Source of the DNA: an uncultured Candidatus Melainabacteria bacterium
Lineage (GTDB): Bacteria > Cyanobacteriota > Vampirovibrionia > Gastranaerophilales > Gastranaerophilaceae
Assembly (NCBI GenBank): GCA_934717895.1
Contig: CAKUZO010000012.1
Location: 1 to 33,554 of the forward strand
Reading direction: 5' to 3'
Length of the DNA stretch: 33,554 nt
Shown: piece by piece, positions 1 to 8,441 of the stretch
How positions within the stretch are numbered: the first letter of the stretch is position 1
Layout of the letters: every line of letters begins with the position of its first letter
Translations under genes and position numbers: made by a program
The notes under the pieces: generated by a model
What the model saw: the letters and a program-made list of their open reading frames with translations, nothing else
Told to the model about the DNA's origin: nothing
Database searches by the model: none

Positions 1-870
1 AGTCAAAAAATCAACTCTATCAACATATCGAGCAACAATTTTTCTTGCGAATGTGCCTATTGCGATGCCGTTATAATTTATCCCACACATTTTTGCAAGC
101 TCTGATGTTTTGGAATTTGTTCCACCTGAAAGCATTATATAAACTGGTAATTTTGCGTTCTGAACAATTTCTGCTGTCGAAACAGCTTGCAATGTCGTCT
201 TGTAATCATCTTTTCCGCCACTCATAGGAAATCCGTCCGCCTGAATTATTGTTGAGTATGGCTTGCGACAAGCTGTCATTGACTTAATTCGTTCAATCAT
301 ATTTTCTTCTGACAAATGCCCACGAGAAGTACAAATGCTTAGTAAGCCATCAAAAATTTCGTTAATATACCCCCATTTTTCAAAAACTTCATCATCACAC
401 ACTCCCATTGCGTGAAGCTCAATACAGTCAATTCCTTTCTCAATCAATGAAGGTAAAACCTCTCTCAAATCCTTGTTTTCAGATATATAAGAAATCGCAT
501 CGTGCCTGCAAACTTTTTCACATTTTCCACAACCAAGACAGCGAACCTTATTTATTTTTGAGCCACGTATCGCTTTTTGAGGACAAATTTCTTCACACTT
601 GTGACAGCCAACACATTTTTCACCGTCAATACAAGCTTTTCTAACATGCGGATCGCCTTTTATACCAACACTTACGCACAAATAGCCTTCTCTGCCTTCA
701 AGTCCTCTCTTTGCAGCATCGACAATTTCAGGTTTTGCAGACAAATCAAAAAACTTGCAACCGGCAGAAGAGTATAGCTTAACAAGTTTTTCTACCTCTG
801 TGGCATCTTCGTTTCCGGCACCACAAACGAGTTTAAAACACTTATTGCTTTTTAACAAATCCTCTAACAT
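1..870 (-). CDS. ldpA: LdpA-like double [4Fe-4S] protein, 3' end outside window
   Basis: This is a 290-residue N-terminal part; the stop codon lies beyond the window edge. Residues 10-20 read NKCFKLVCGAG, the typical opening of cyanobacterial LdpA. Two ferredoxin-like 4Fe-4S cysteine sets follow (C86/C89/C92/C96 and C111/C114/C117/C121). The C-terminal part has the LdpA_C signatures QADGFPMSGG, LSGGTNSKTSELAK and AIGTFARKI. In Synechococcus, LdpA is a redox-active protein that co-purifies with clock proteins (KaiA, CikA, SasA) and adjusts period to light or redox state. Here no photosynthesis or kai genes are visible, so a more general redox-sensing role is inferred. The ATG overlaps the TAA of the upstream serine hydrolase (TAATG), so the two are probably translationally coupled. 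Family assignment is strong; function in this organism is unknown. Confidence 0.88.
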   Translation of the reverse strand, partial: MLEDLLKSNKCFKLVCGAGNEDATEVEKLVKLYSSAGCKFFDLSAKPEIVDAAKRGLEGREGYLCVSVGIKGDPHVRKACIDGEKCVGCHKCEEICPQKAIRGSKINKVRCLGCGKCEKVCRHDAISYISENKDLREVLPSLIEKGIDCIELHAMGVCDDEVFEKWGYINEIFDGLLSICTSRGHLSEENMIERIKSMTACRKPYSTIIQADGFPMSGGKDDYKTTLQAVSTAEIVQNAKLPVYIMLSGGTNSKTSELAKMCGINYNGIAIGTFARKIVARYVDRVDFLT

Positions 871-2075
871 TAAAATACCAAATTATTATAAATTGTTTGA
901 GAAGCTTTTACAATAAATTCTTTACCCAAAGGTGAGTTATGTGGGCGATTAGCAAAAATTACAACGATGTATTTTTTACCATTCGGAGCATAAACAATTC
1001 CGGCATCACCAAGCATTTTGCCGATATCACCTGTTTTGTGCAAGAATGTCGCACCGGCAGGAAGTCCGGCTGCAATTAGACGGTTATTGTGAACGTGTCC
1101 CATATAGTCAAAGATTTTTTCTCTTGACTCATTGCTCAAAAAGTTCGGGTTGTCAATATTATATAAGATTTGAGCCATGTCACGAGCGGTAGAATGGTTT
1201 GTTCCGCCCAAATCAGGCAACCAAGTTTGTACATAAGTATGTTTCAATCCCCATTGTCTAAGAGCAGAATTGATATCTGTCATTGAGCCTAAACGTGCCA
1301 TTAACATATTTGTTGCAGAGTTATCCGATTCTGTAATCATCATTCTTGCAAGTTTGTCGATTGTATAAGTCGAATTTGCTGCTTTAAACTGCAAACTTCC
1401 TGAACCTTCACTTCTGTAATACTCAGTCAAAGGCATTTCGTCATAAATTGTAAGCTGATTTTTCTCAATTGATCTGAACAATTCTACAAGAACAGGAAGT
1501 TTGATAATGCTTGCAGTCGGAAAGATTTCGTCTGCATTGATATCAACGTAATTGCCTGTTTCGTAATCCCAAACGTAAACAGACGGGTGGATTGACGGGT
1601 ACAATGCCGCAAGATTGTTTAATTGATCTTCAAGACTTGTTAATCTAGAACCTTCTGAAATCGTTGTCATTTCAGGTTTTTTTGCAGCAGCACTTTCTAA
1701 CGAGCGTTCCCCCATAAACCAGTGGTTTGAAAGATAATTTGTTGTCGGAAACAACATCTGTCTATAATCCGCCTTAACTGATTTGTAAGGTGTTGGATTG
1801 AATATTGATTTTGTGATTTTGTTAAACCCGACAGGAAGAATAGTTAAACCAAGAGCAGAAACAACCGCAACAGAAATTATTTTGTGAATAAAATTATTAC
1901 GTGCAATTTTTTTAGAGTCTGCTTTTCTTTTTGAATGATTTCTAACATGTTGAACATTTTCTGCACTATATTGAAAATCATATCTTGTATAATTAGTATT
2001 TAAACTATTATTTGAGCCATATTGATTAACCCTGTATAAATCCCTATTATACTGTCGTCTTGCTACTTCCGGCAT
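870..2075 (-). CDS. Membrane-anchored class A beta-lactamase-fold serine hydrolase
   Basis: This 401-residue protein has a ~60-residue basic cytoplasmic tail, one membrane segment at about 63-84, a linker, and a class A beta-lactamase-like (Beta-lactamase2) domain at about 145-400. The active-site motifs are present: SxxK (S189-I-I-K192), SDN (250-252) and KTG (347-349). The omega loop reads TWLPDLGGTN (284-293) where true class A enzymes have WEPELN. The general base Glu166 therefore appears to be replaced by Leu286, which argues against efficient beta-lactam hydrolysis. It is more likely a penicillin-interacting or peptidoglycan-related hydrolase. The start is supported by a GGGAGGAG SD site about 11 nt upstream. 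Its stop codon overlaps the ldpA start. Confidence 0.85.
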   Translation of the reverse strand: MPEVARRQYNRDLYRVNQYGSNNSLNTNYTRYDFQYSAENVQHVRNHSKRKADSKKIARNNFIHKIISVAVVSALGLTILPVGFNKITKSIFNPTPYKSVKADYRQMLFPTTNYLSNHWFMGERSLESAAAKKPEMTTISEGSRLTSLEDQLNNLAALYPSIHPSVYVWDYETGNYVDINADEIFPTASIIKLPVLVELFRSIEKNQLTIYDEMPLTEYYRSEGSGSLQFKAANSTYTIDKLARMMITESDNSATNMLMARLGSMTDINSALRQWGLKHTYVQTWLPDLGGTNHSTARDMAQILYNIDNPNFLSNESREKIFDYMGHVHNNRLIAAGLPAGATFLHKTGDIGKMLGDAGIVYAPNGKKYIVVIFANRPHNSPLGKEFIVKASQTIYNNLVF

Positions 2076-2243
2076 AAATAATTTTCTCCTCCCGAGGGTA
2101 TTTGTAATTCTATCTTACTTTACATAATTTAAAATGGCAAGTTTGTTTACATTTAGTTAAGATAAATTTTGGAAATTTTGAAAAATATTAATTTTAAAAA
2201 CCAAATTATAACTTTATTTAGATAGCGTGGATTTATTAATTTG

Positions 2244-2258
2244 TGCTATAATTCGATT
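2244..2258 (+). promoter_or_regulatory. Extended -10 promoter for leaderless holA
   Basis: TGC-TATAAT (TATAAT at 2247-2252) lies exactly 6 nt before the holA ATG at 2259, with no SD sequence between. Transcription would begin at or within the start codon. The same geometry occurs at eleven other genes in this window. Confidence 0.7.
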
Positions 2259-3215
2259 ATGGCAGTATATTTTTTCTATGGAGAAGAAGATTTCAATATT
2301 GAACAGGAAATCGAAAAGCTTAAAAAAGGACTTGATAAAAACTTCCTTGAAATGGCTTTTAAAACGTATGACCACCCGAGTTTTCCTGATTTAATCTCAA
2401 TTTTGCGTTCGCAACCTATGATGTTTGGGAAAATGCTTATTGTGATTAATTGCTTAAAATATTTTTCCAAAACTTTTGAAGACAAAGAACTCAAAGAAAT
2501 TGAAGAAGCTATTGACAACAGTAATGAAAACCTAGATATAGTCTTTGTTGCACAACTTCCGAGAAACGAGGGAGTAAAATTAGATGCACGCAAAAAATTC
2601 TTTAAAATTCTAAAAAAACAAAATGCCAAGGAATGTCCGCTTATTCCGACATATAAAACAGCAGAATTGGAAAGCTGGATTATAAAGCAGGGCAAGGCTA
2701 AGGGGTTAAAATTTGAAAGAGATGCTTTGACAGCAATAATTTCACAAATCGGAAATAATCTTCGACAAATTGATGGTGAGTTGGAAAAATTGAAAATTTT
2801 TGCGTATCCAAAAGATGTTGTAACTGTCGAAATGGTTCGTGAAATATGTATTTCCAATGAAGATTTGTTTGCATTTTCGGATTTGCTTATGGAAAATGAA
2901 GTCGACAAGGCTCTTCTGGAATATAGAAAATTGTTAGAAGTTCGTTTTCCACTTGAAATTTTATCAACCTTACAAACAATGTTAAGGCGTTGGATTATAC
3001 TTAAAGCAAGAGGGCAAAGTGCAAGCCCGATGGAGCTTTCCAGAATGACAGGCATGCATGAATATGTCGTAAAACTTACTCTGCAAAAACTTAAAAAGAA
3101 TAATCTGAAAGATTTAGTAAAACTTAAAAAGAATTTAACTGACGCTGAATATAAGATTAAGGCAGGTCTTGCTCTTGATGTAGAAAAGGAGATTGAAAAT
3201 GCGTTATTCAGATAG
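2259..3215 (+). CDS. holA: DNA polymerase III subunit delta
   Basis: HolA is the clamp-loader subunit that opens the beta sliding clamp. The 318-residue protein begins MAVYFFYGEEDFNIEQEIEKL, the usual HolA opening, and shows the delta N-terminal fold (NNLRQIDGELEKLKIF around the middle) followed by an all-helical C-terminal domain. A longer frame from a TTG at 2241 would put the -10 box inside the gene, so ATG 2259 is preferred. The gene is followed 21 nt later by holB and then a HIT-family gene, forming a small operon that ends at the terminator at 4452-4483. Confidence 0.9.
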   Translation: MAVYFFYGEEDFNIEQEIEKLKKGLDKNFLEMAFKTYDHPSFPDLISILRSQPMMFGKMLIVINCLKYFSKTFEDKELKEIEEAIDNSNENLDIVFVAQLPRNEGVKLDARKKFFKILKKQNAKECPLIPTYKTAELESWIIKQGKAKGLKFERDALTAIISQIGNNLRQIDGELEKLKIFAYPKDVVTVEMVREICISNEDLFAFSDLLMENEVDKALLEYRKLLEVRFPLEILSTLQTMLRRWIILKARGQSASPMELSRMTGMHEYVVKLTLQKLKKNNLKDLVKLKKNLTDAEYKIKAGLALDVEKEIENALFR

Positions 3216-3236
3216 TGTCTTTATGAGGAGCAAGAA

Positions 3237-4100
3237 ATGAATTCAGAAATCACAACTCAATACCCGTTTTTGATGAAATATTTTAACAACGGCATAAATT
3301 CTGATGTCAAGAATATTGCTCATTGTATTCTTTTTTATGGCTCTGATATCAAGGCTCAGTACGATTTAGCGTTGGAAATCGCAAGAATGTTGAACTGCAC
3401 CGGCGACCATACAGAAACCTGTCAGTGCCTTAATTGTCGCTGGATTAGAGAAAATAATCACCCTGCCGTTTTAACGATTTCAAAAGTCGACAATAAGCCT
3501 TCCGGAGATACGACAAAAAATGTTATATCTATTGAACAAGCCAGAATGATTAAAAATGATTTGCTGGTAACGTCAGACTATCACAGGGTTTTAATATTCT
3601 GCGACAAAGATAAAGACGGGCATGTTGCCGGTTTAAACCAATATAATTTTCAATCAGATGCTGCCAATGCGCTTTTGAAAACTTTTGAAGAACCGCCATC
3701 AAATACAACTTTTTTCTTTTTGACAAAAGATAAATCGGACATGATTACAACTGTTGTTTCTCGTGCACAATGCTTTTATGTCCCGTCAATGAAAGATGAA
3801 GACAGAGAGTTTTCTTACGTAAAAGATGCGATGGACGGATATTTGGAGCTTGAACGCAATGAGGTGCTAGATTTCAACGACAAAATTTTAGACCTGGCAA
3901 AAATGATTGAGCCTGAAACAGTCTTTACGCAAATGCAAAATTACATTGAATTTTTATTAAAAGCAAATTTGGAAAATCCGGCACTAAAAGTAAAATTGAT
4001 TGAGGATATAAAATCGCTTGAAAAAGCAAAAAAAGAAAGTCGACTCGGAATAAATATCCAAACAATTGTTGAAACATTAAGCTTTGAAATGATTTTGTAA
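3237..4100 (+). CDS. holB: DNA polymerase III subunit delta'
   Basis: This 287-residue protein is a structural, non-ATPase member of the clamp loader. Evidence is a degenerate P-loop region (FYGSDIKAQ, residues 33-41) as expected for delta', four clustered cysteines of a zinc module (C54, C62, C64, C67), the AAA+ sensor/box stretch FQSDAANALLKTFEEPP, and SRAQC in place of the SRC arginine-finger motif. SD GAGGAG lies 6 nt upstream of the ATG. Adjacent holA supports the assignment: the two clamp-loader arms are co-transcribed. Confidence 0.87.
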   Translation: MNSEITTQYPFLMKYFNNGINSDVKNIAHCILFYGSDIKAQYDLALEIARMLNCTGDHTETCQCLNCRWIRENNHPAVLTISKVDNKPSGDTTKNVISIEQARMIKNDLLVTSDYHRVLIFCDKDKDGHVAGLNQYNFQSDAANALLKTFEEPPSNTTFFFLTKDKSDMITTVVSRAQCFYVPSMKDEDREFSYVKDAMDGYLELERNEVLDFNDKILDLAKMIEPETVFTQMQNYIEFLLKANLENPALKVKLIEDIKSLEKAKKESRLGINIQTIVETLSFEMIL

Positions 4101-4116
4101 TAAGAAGGAGGAATAT

Positions 4117-4437
4117 ATGTCAGAAGATTGCATTTTTTGTAAAATCATTAATGGTGATTTTAATACGGAATTCGTTTATGAAAACGAGCATGTGGTTGTA
4201 TTCAAGGATATAAACCCAAAAGCTCCAATTCATCTACTCGTTGTTCCGAAGGCTCATGTGGCATCTTTAAACGAACTTGAAGATAAAAAGCTTATGGGTG
4301 AATTGTTGATGGCGGTAAAAGAAACAACTAAAAAAATCGGTTTAAAATCCTACAAAACATTGATTAACACCGGAAAAGAAGCAGGACAAGTCGTGTTTCA
4401 CTTGCACATTCACATTCTCGGCGGATTTGAAAACTAA
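4117..4437 (+). CDS. HIT-family (HinT-like) purine nucleotide phosphoramidase
   Basis: This 106-residue cytoplasmic protein opens with CIFCKIINGDF and carries the histidine triad HLHIH (H95, H97, H99) followed by ILGG. The family hydrolyses AMP-lysine and AMP-phosphoramidate type bonds. The length matches HinT. SD AAGGAGG precedes the ATG, and the gene starts 16 nt after holB, so it is probably the last gene of the holA-holB operon. Confidence 0.9.
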   Translation: MSEDCIFCKIINGDFNTEFVYENEHVVVFKDINPKAPIHLLVVPKAHVASLNELEDKKLMGELLMAVKETTKKIGLKSYKTLINTGKEAGQVVFHLHIHILGGFEN

Positions 4438-4451
4438 ATTATGTTTTAAAC

Positions 4452-4483
4452 AAAAAAAGAACCTCTAATTGAGGTTCTTTTTT
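4452..4483. terminator. Bidirectional intrinsic terminator
   Basis: AGAACCTC pairs with GAGGTTCT around a TAATT loop, flanked by an A-run on the left and a T-run on the right. It can end both the holA-holB-HIT transcript and the converging rpmB transcript. Confidence 0.85.
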
Positions 4484-4511
4484 AATTCTTAATTGTTAGT
4501 AAACTCACTTA

Positions 4512-4703
4512 CTAAACAGCTTTTTGAACTTTACCTGCTCTTAGGCAAGAAGTACAAACTTTAATTCTCTTAGTTGTTCCGTTTACACAAACTTTAACTG
4601 ATTGCAAGTTAGGTTCTTGTGTATGAACAATCTGTTTATGAGAGAATGTTAATTTAGCTGCTTTAATTGGAGCTTTTCCGCAAATTTCACATTTTTTTGA
4701 CAT
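4512..4703 (-). CDS. rpmB: 50S ribosomal protein L28
   Basis: L28 is a 63-residue protein of the large ribosomal subunit. The opening KKCEICGKAP, PNLQSVKV, and GTTKRIKVCTSCLRAGKV are diagnostic. The two CxxC pairs (CEIC near the N-terminus, CTSC near the C-terminus) make this the zinc-binding form. An AAGGAA SD site precedes the ATG. The gene appears to be monocistronic. Confidence 0.95.
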   Translation of the reverse strand: MSKKCEICGKAPIKAAKLTFSHKQIVHTQEPNLQSVKVCVNGTTKRIKVCTSCLRAGKVQKAV

Positions 4704-4856
4704 AATAATTTTCCTTTTCTAGCTAGTTCATGTATCTTAATAATATATTAAAAATTAAAAAAATCAAGAAGCATGTTAAAAATTTTTAAGCACTTGAATA
4801 AAAAATATCCTTATGATATATTTCTATCAAGAACAATTTACATTAGGATATGGGAT

Positions 4857-5420
4857 ATGAAAAGTTCAACTATCAGAAGATCAAATTTATCTAAGGAAAA
4901 AATGGCTGTATTAGAGGCTTTGGCAAAATATGGACACAACGGTTACGATAATTCTCCGAATGTTTATGTAAGACCAAACAAAGAACGAGAATTAGACTTG
5001 CTTTGGCAGAATTTGAGAGTAAATCAAAAACAAGGGAAAACCCCAGGGGTATATCTGTTTGCCGGATTTGTAATCGGTGCTGTTGTTATGCTTGTTTTAA
5101 CCGTCATGATTTCTTTTTCTGCAAACGGAGTTAATTTGTTGAAAGAACACGCAAAAACTAACCCTGCACCTGCCAAAAAAGAAAAATTAAGTTTGAATTT
5201 TATTCCATCAGCTACTGAAAAAACAGAGCCGACTGAAACAAATGAAATTTATACAGTACAAAGTGGCGACACAATGGAAAGTATTTTGATTAGATTTTAT
5301 GGCGCTTATAGCAAAGAAAAAGAAGCACTTGTTATGAAAACAAACAACATGACAAACCCGAATAAGCTTTCTATTGGACAGAAATTAACGATTCCTGTCG
5401 AAGAAAAAACTGAACAATAA
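4857..5420 (+). CDS. Single-pass membrane protein with C-terminal LysM domain
   Basis: From ATG 4857 the protein has 187 residues: a charged cytoplasmic part (1-62), one membrane helix (about 64-88), a Lys/Pro/Thr-rich linker, and one LysM domain (about 131-181, YTVQSGDTMESI to LSIGQKLTIP). LysM binds N-acetylglucosamine polymers, so the protein probably links the inner membrane to peptidoglycan. An in-frame ATG at 4773 would add an AT-rich 28-residue extension without an SD; the start at 4857 (preceded by a purine-rich GGATATGGG) is preferred but not certain. Confidence 0.75.
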   Translation: MKSSTIRRSNLSKEKMAVLEALAKYGHNGYDNSPNVYVRPNKERELDLLWQNLRVNQKQGKTPGVYLFAGFVIGAVVMLVLTVMISFSANGVNLLKEHAKTNPAPAKKEKLSLNFIPSATEKTEPTETNEIYTVQSGDTMESILIRFYGAYSKEKEALVMKTNNMTNPNKLSIGQKLTIPVEEKTEQ

Positions 5421-5450
5421 ATATATTAAAAGTAAAAATAATCAAATAAA

Positions 5451-5493
5451 TTGGAAGAATTATTTATCTTACGTGGTTAAAAAATTCTTCCAA
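5451..5493. terminator. Inverted repeat between convergent genes, possible terminator
   Basis: TTGGAAGAATT (5451-5461) and AATTCTTCCAA (5483-5493) are perfect 11-bp arms. The right arm lies inside the last codons of tadA. Each side is followed by a T-rich stretch, so it may stop both the LysM-gene and tadA transcripts, though the 21-nt loop is long. Confidence 0.55.
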
Positions 5494-5880
5494 TATTTTT
5501 GAACATTCTTTTTCCATAATTCCGCCATAGACTTTAAGCTTAGAATTAGCTAATTTTCTTAAATCAATTGCACTGCCAAGTGCTCCGTAATTTTGATCAT
5601 AAGCCCCAAAATATACTGCTTTTATACGAGAATTTATTATCGCCCAAGCACACATCGGACAAGGCTCCAAAGTCACATACATCTCGCAACCATCAAGTCG
5701 CCAGCTCCCGAGTTTTTGCTCTGCTTCTCGGATTGCAAGAATTTCTGCGTGTGCAGTAACATCGTTCAAAATCTCTTTTTGATTAAATGTTTCTGCGAGA
5801 ATTTCACCATTCTTGACGATAATTGCCCCAACAGGAATTTCCCCTTTTGCCTTCAAAGCTAGGTCTAACGCTCGCTTCAT
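5464..5880 (-). CDS. tadA: tRNA adenosine(34) deaminase
   Basis: TadA converts A34 to inosine in tRNA-Arg(ACG). The 138-residue protein has the zinc and catalytic motifs HAE (44-46) and PCPMC (73-77), plus GEIPVGAIIV near the N-terminus. It is slightly short at the N-terminus compared with other family members. Its ATG overlaps the TGA of the histidine kinase gene (ATGA), so it is the third gene of the regulator-kinase operon, probably an accidental rather than functional grouping. Confidence 0.92.
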   Translation of the reverse strand: MKRALDLALKAKGEIPVGAIIVKNGEILAETFNQKEILNDVTAHAEILAIREAEQKLGSWRLDGCEMYVTLEPCPMCAWAIINSRIKAVYFGAYDQNYGALGSAIDLRKLANSKLKVYGGIMEKECSKILEEFFNHVR

Positions 5881-7553
5881 TGCACAACCTCAACAGCATT
5901 TGATAAATTTAAGGTTAATTCAACACAAAAACCGCAATTTTCATCACTATAAAGCTTTATAGTCCCATTCATTGCCTCAACTAAGCCTTTCACAATAAAC
6001 AGTCCCAACCCTGTACCACGAGTTGTTCTCGTTGTGTTATCGTCTAATCGAACAAATTTTTCAAACAACCTGTTCAATTTTTCCGGTGGGATTACATTGC
6101 AATCATTTTTGACGTAAATTTTTGCTACTTTTTCATGAGTTGTAGCGTCAACAACAATTTTTGAACCTTCATTTGCATATTTTGCAGCATTTTCAAGAAG
6201 GTTTACAAAAACCTGTATAAGCCTGTCTTTGTCGGCATCTACAAGCGGAAAATCTTCACTAATATTAAACTCGATTTCTTTGTGATCTTTATTCTTAATA
6301 AGAATTTTTGCCTCTTCCAACACTTCCGGAATCCAAACCTGCTCGACTTTTGTTCTTAATCGCATGCCTTCAATGTCAGGAATAGTCAGCAAATCCTCGA
6401 TTAATCGTTTTAATCTTTCCGATTGCTCCTTGATAATTCGTAAGGATTTTTGGCGAGTTTCCTCGTCAATCACGATATCCTGTCGCATTAATCTTGATGT
6501 GTAACCCTGAATGCTTGTTAAAGGAGTTCTTAACTCATGGCTCACTGTATCAATCAGATTTGAGCGAAATTCGTTGAGCTGTTTAAGTTCCACGTTATTT
6601 TTCTTCAATTGAATATATGATTTATGAATTTCATTTGCCATTCTGTTGAATTCAAACGCAAGGAAGATGATTTCGTGAGGAGTAAAAGCGGTTGTTAAAA
6701 GCCTGATTTGACGCTCGTAATTACCCTTGGAAATAGCAATAATCCCTTTGAAAAGTTGGCGAATATTTATGTACAAATAATATGTATAAAGCCCGACTAC
6801 AAAAATAATCGTAAATGTTGCAAACAAACAAGATAAAATAATTTTCAAGCTATTATTCGTAATTGCGCGTTTTGTAACTTTTTCTGTTGTATTTACAATA
6901 ATCGTAATTTTGGGTTCATCTTTGGAAACATATACATAAGGCTGGTTTTTGACATCTCCAAAAACAATCGGTTTATTTTTTCGCAATTTTTTAGGCAAAA
7001 GCGAAATTGTTTTTTTGTAAGCCTCATCTGTATAATTATGTTCCGCAATCAAGTCGCCGTCATTTGTTAAAACATAAATTTGACGTTTGTCGTCTGCAAG
7101 TGACCTGAAAAGTTCATCTCGAATTGCATCTAATTTGTATGTCGCAACAAGATATTCATTTTCATTAACTTTTACGGGAATAGTTGCTTTTCTATTTTTT
7201 TTATTCAATTCATGAATTTTTACAAGCCTATCTTTACTTGCAATTTCAAGTTTTTCACAGTCCGGAAGAGATTTTGTAACCTCTTTTAGATAAGCATTTT
7301 TGCCACTTTGGCTCTTAAAATATTTTAGAGAAAAAGCGACTTGATTTAGGTTGCTGGAAACAGTTTTGTTGAAAAAATCAATTTCGTCAGAAACCATATT
7401 TGCGATTAAAACCGCCGATTCCCTGAGCTGATAACGCATTGATTGCTGGTTAATATTATTGATAATAAATCCGCTTATTGACGTTGGAATAATTACCGCA
7501 AAAATAAACACGACGGCAATTTGTTCAACAATTTTCAAGTGTTTATCAAACAT
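5877..7553 (-). CDS. Sensor histidine kinase
   Basis: This is a 558-residue membrane kinase. Membrane helix 1 lies at about 12-33, a ~200-residue extracytoplasmic sensor (no family recognised, possibly Cache-like) follows, and helix 2 is at about 237-262. Next come a HAMP-like linker (about 263-315), a HisKA domain with H339 in SHELRTPLTSIQGY, and a HATPase domain with N-box NLLENAAKYA and G-box GTGLGLFIVKG (about 513-523). It phosphorylates the response regulator encoded just upstream; their genes overlap as TAATG. No PAS domain is evident. The signal is unknown. Confidence 0.92.
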   Translation of the reverse strand: MFDKHLKIVEQIAVVFIFAVIIPTSISGFIINNINQQSMRYQLRESAVLIANMVSDEIDFFNKTVSSNLNQVAFSLKYFKSQSGKNAYLKEVTKSLPDCEKLEIASKDRLVKIHELNKKNRKATIPVKVNENEYLVATYKLDAIRDELFRSLADDKRQIYVLTNDGDLIAEHNYTDEAYKKTISLLPKKLRKNKPIVFGDVKNQPYVYVSKDEPKITIIVNTTEKVTKRAITNNSLKIILSCLFATFTIIFVVGLYTYYLYINIRQLFKGIIAISKGNYERQIRLLTTAFTPHEIIFLAFEFNRMANEIHKSYIQLKKNNVELKQLNEFRSNLIDTVSHELRTPLTSIQGYTSRLMRQDIVIDEETRQKSLRIIKEQSERLKRLIEDLLTIPDIEGMRLRTKVEQVWIPEVLEEAKILIKNKDHKEIEFNISEDFPLVDADKDRLIQVFVNLLENAAKYANEGSKIVVDATTHEKVAKIYVKNDCNVIPPEKLNRLFEKFVRLDDNTTRTTRGTGLGLFIVKGLVEAMNGTIKLYSDENCGFCVELTLNLSNAVEVVQ

Positions 7554-8260
7554 TATTCTTCTCCAAACGGAGTCAGCTTATAGCCGACGTTAGTGACGGT
7601 ATGCAAGTATTTTGGGTGTTTTGTATCAGGTTCAATTTTATTTCGCAACCCACCGACGTGAACCCTTAACATTCGAACATCTTCATCGCTGTCGTATCCC
7701 CAAACTTCGTCCAATAGCGTTGCAAGTGTTACAGGCGTATTGAAATGTTGAAGAAGACAATATAAAATTTCAAATTCTGTTGGCGTTAATTTAACCTTTT
7801 TATTTATTACAACCGCTTCAAGAGATTCAGGATAAATCTGAATATCGCCCGCATTTAAAACTTCATCTGACAAAACTGTCTTATCCTCAACCTGATTTCT
7901 TCTCAAAAGCACTCTAATTCTTAGCAAAACTTCCTGAATATCAAAAGGCTTAACCAAATAATCGTCCGCACCGCAATCAAACCCCTCTGTTTTATCATCA
8001 ATCGTTCCCTTTGCAGTAAGCATAAGAATAGGAATTGCAAGTTTTGCTTGACGAATATTTTTACAAACATCAAAGCCATTCATTTTCGGCATCATAACAT
8101 CAAGCAAAATCAAGTCATAAGTGTTGTTTAATGCCTTATTCAAACCTTCCAGACCGTCACGAGCTGTATCTACAAAATATCCGCTTGCCTTTACGTCAAA
8201 CTCTAATAATTCTCTAATCTCGTCATCGTCATCAACTATTAAGATACGTTTTTCCGTCAT
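7553..8260 (-). CDS. OmpR/PhoB-family response regulator
   Basis: This 235-residue protein has a receiver domain (acidic pocket DDDDE at 10-14, phospho-acceptor D54 in LLDVMMP, T82, K104 in LVKPFD) followed by a winged-helix DNA-binding domain (LTPTEFEILYCLL, then VRMLRVHVGGLRNKIEP and TVTNVGYKL). It is the cognate partner of the downstream kinase. SD AAAGGAG precedes the ATG. The target regulon cannot be inferred. Confidence 0.93.
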   Translation of the reverse strand: MTEKRILIVDDDDEIRELLEFDVKASGYFVDTARDGLEGLNKALNNTYDLILLDVMMPKMNGFDVCKNIRQAKLAIPILMLTAKGTIDDKTEGFDCGADDYLVKPFDIQEVLLRIRVLLRRNQVEDKTVLSDEVLNAGDIQIYPESLEAVVINKKVKLTPTEFEILYCLLQHFNTPVTLATLLDEVWGYDSDEDVRMLRVHVGGLRNKIEPDTKHPKYLHTVTNVGYKLTPFGEE

Positions 8261-8441
8261 AGTTTCTCCTTTTGATTTTACGTTGACTATGTGGTTATTT
8301 TTATTTTAAAGTGAATAAATTAATATGTAAATAGTTGAGTTTAAAAATTTTCCGCTTAGCTTTGCAAATAAGGCTATTTAAAAAAAATAGCATTCCTAAA
8401 CGACAGAATTGTAAAAATATTCTCAGGTATTATTTAATTAT

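Noticed and set aside
2276..3055. Long minus-strand frame (259 codons) inside holA
   Set aside because: It is serine/isoleucine-rich antisense of a clear HolA gene, without SD or recognisable domain. AT-rich coding DNA often leaves the opposite frame open.
4773..4856. Upstream extension of the LysM protein
   Set aside because: No SD or leaderless promoter at ATG 4773 and the extension is AT-rich low-complexity sequence; start at 4857 preferred.
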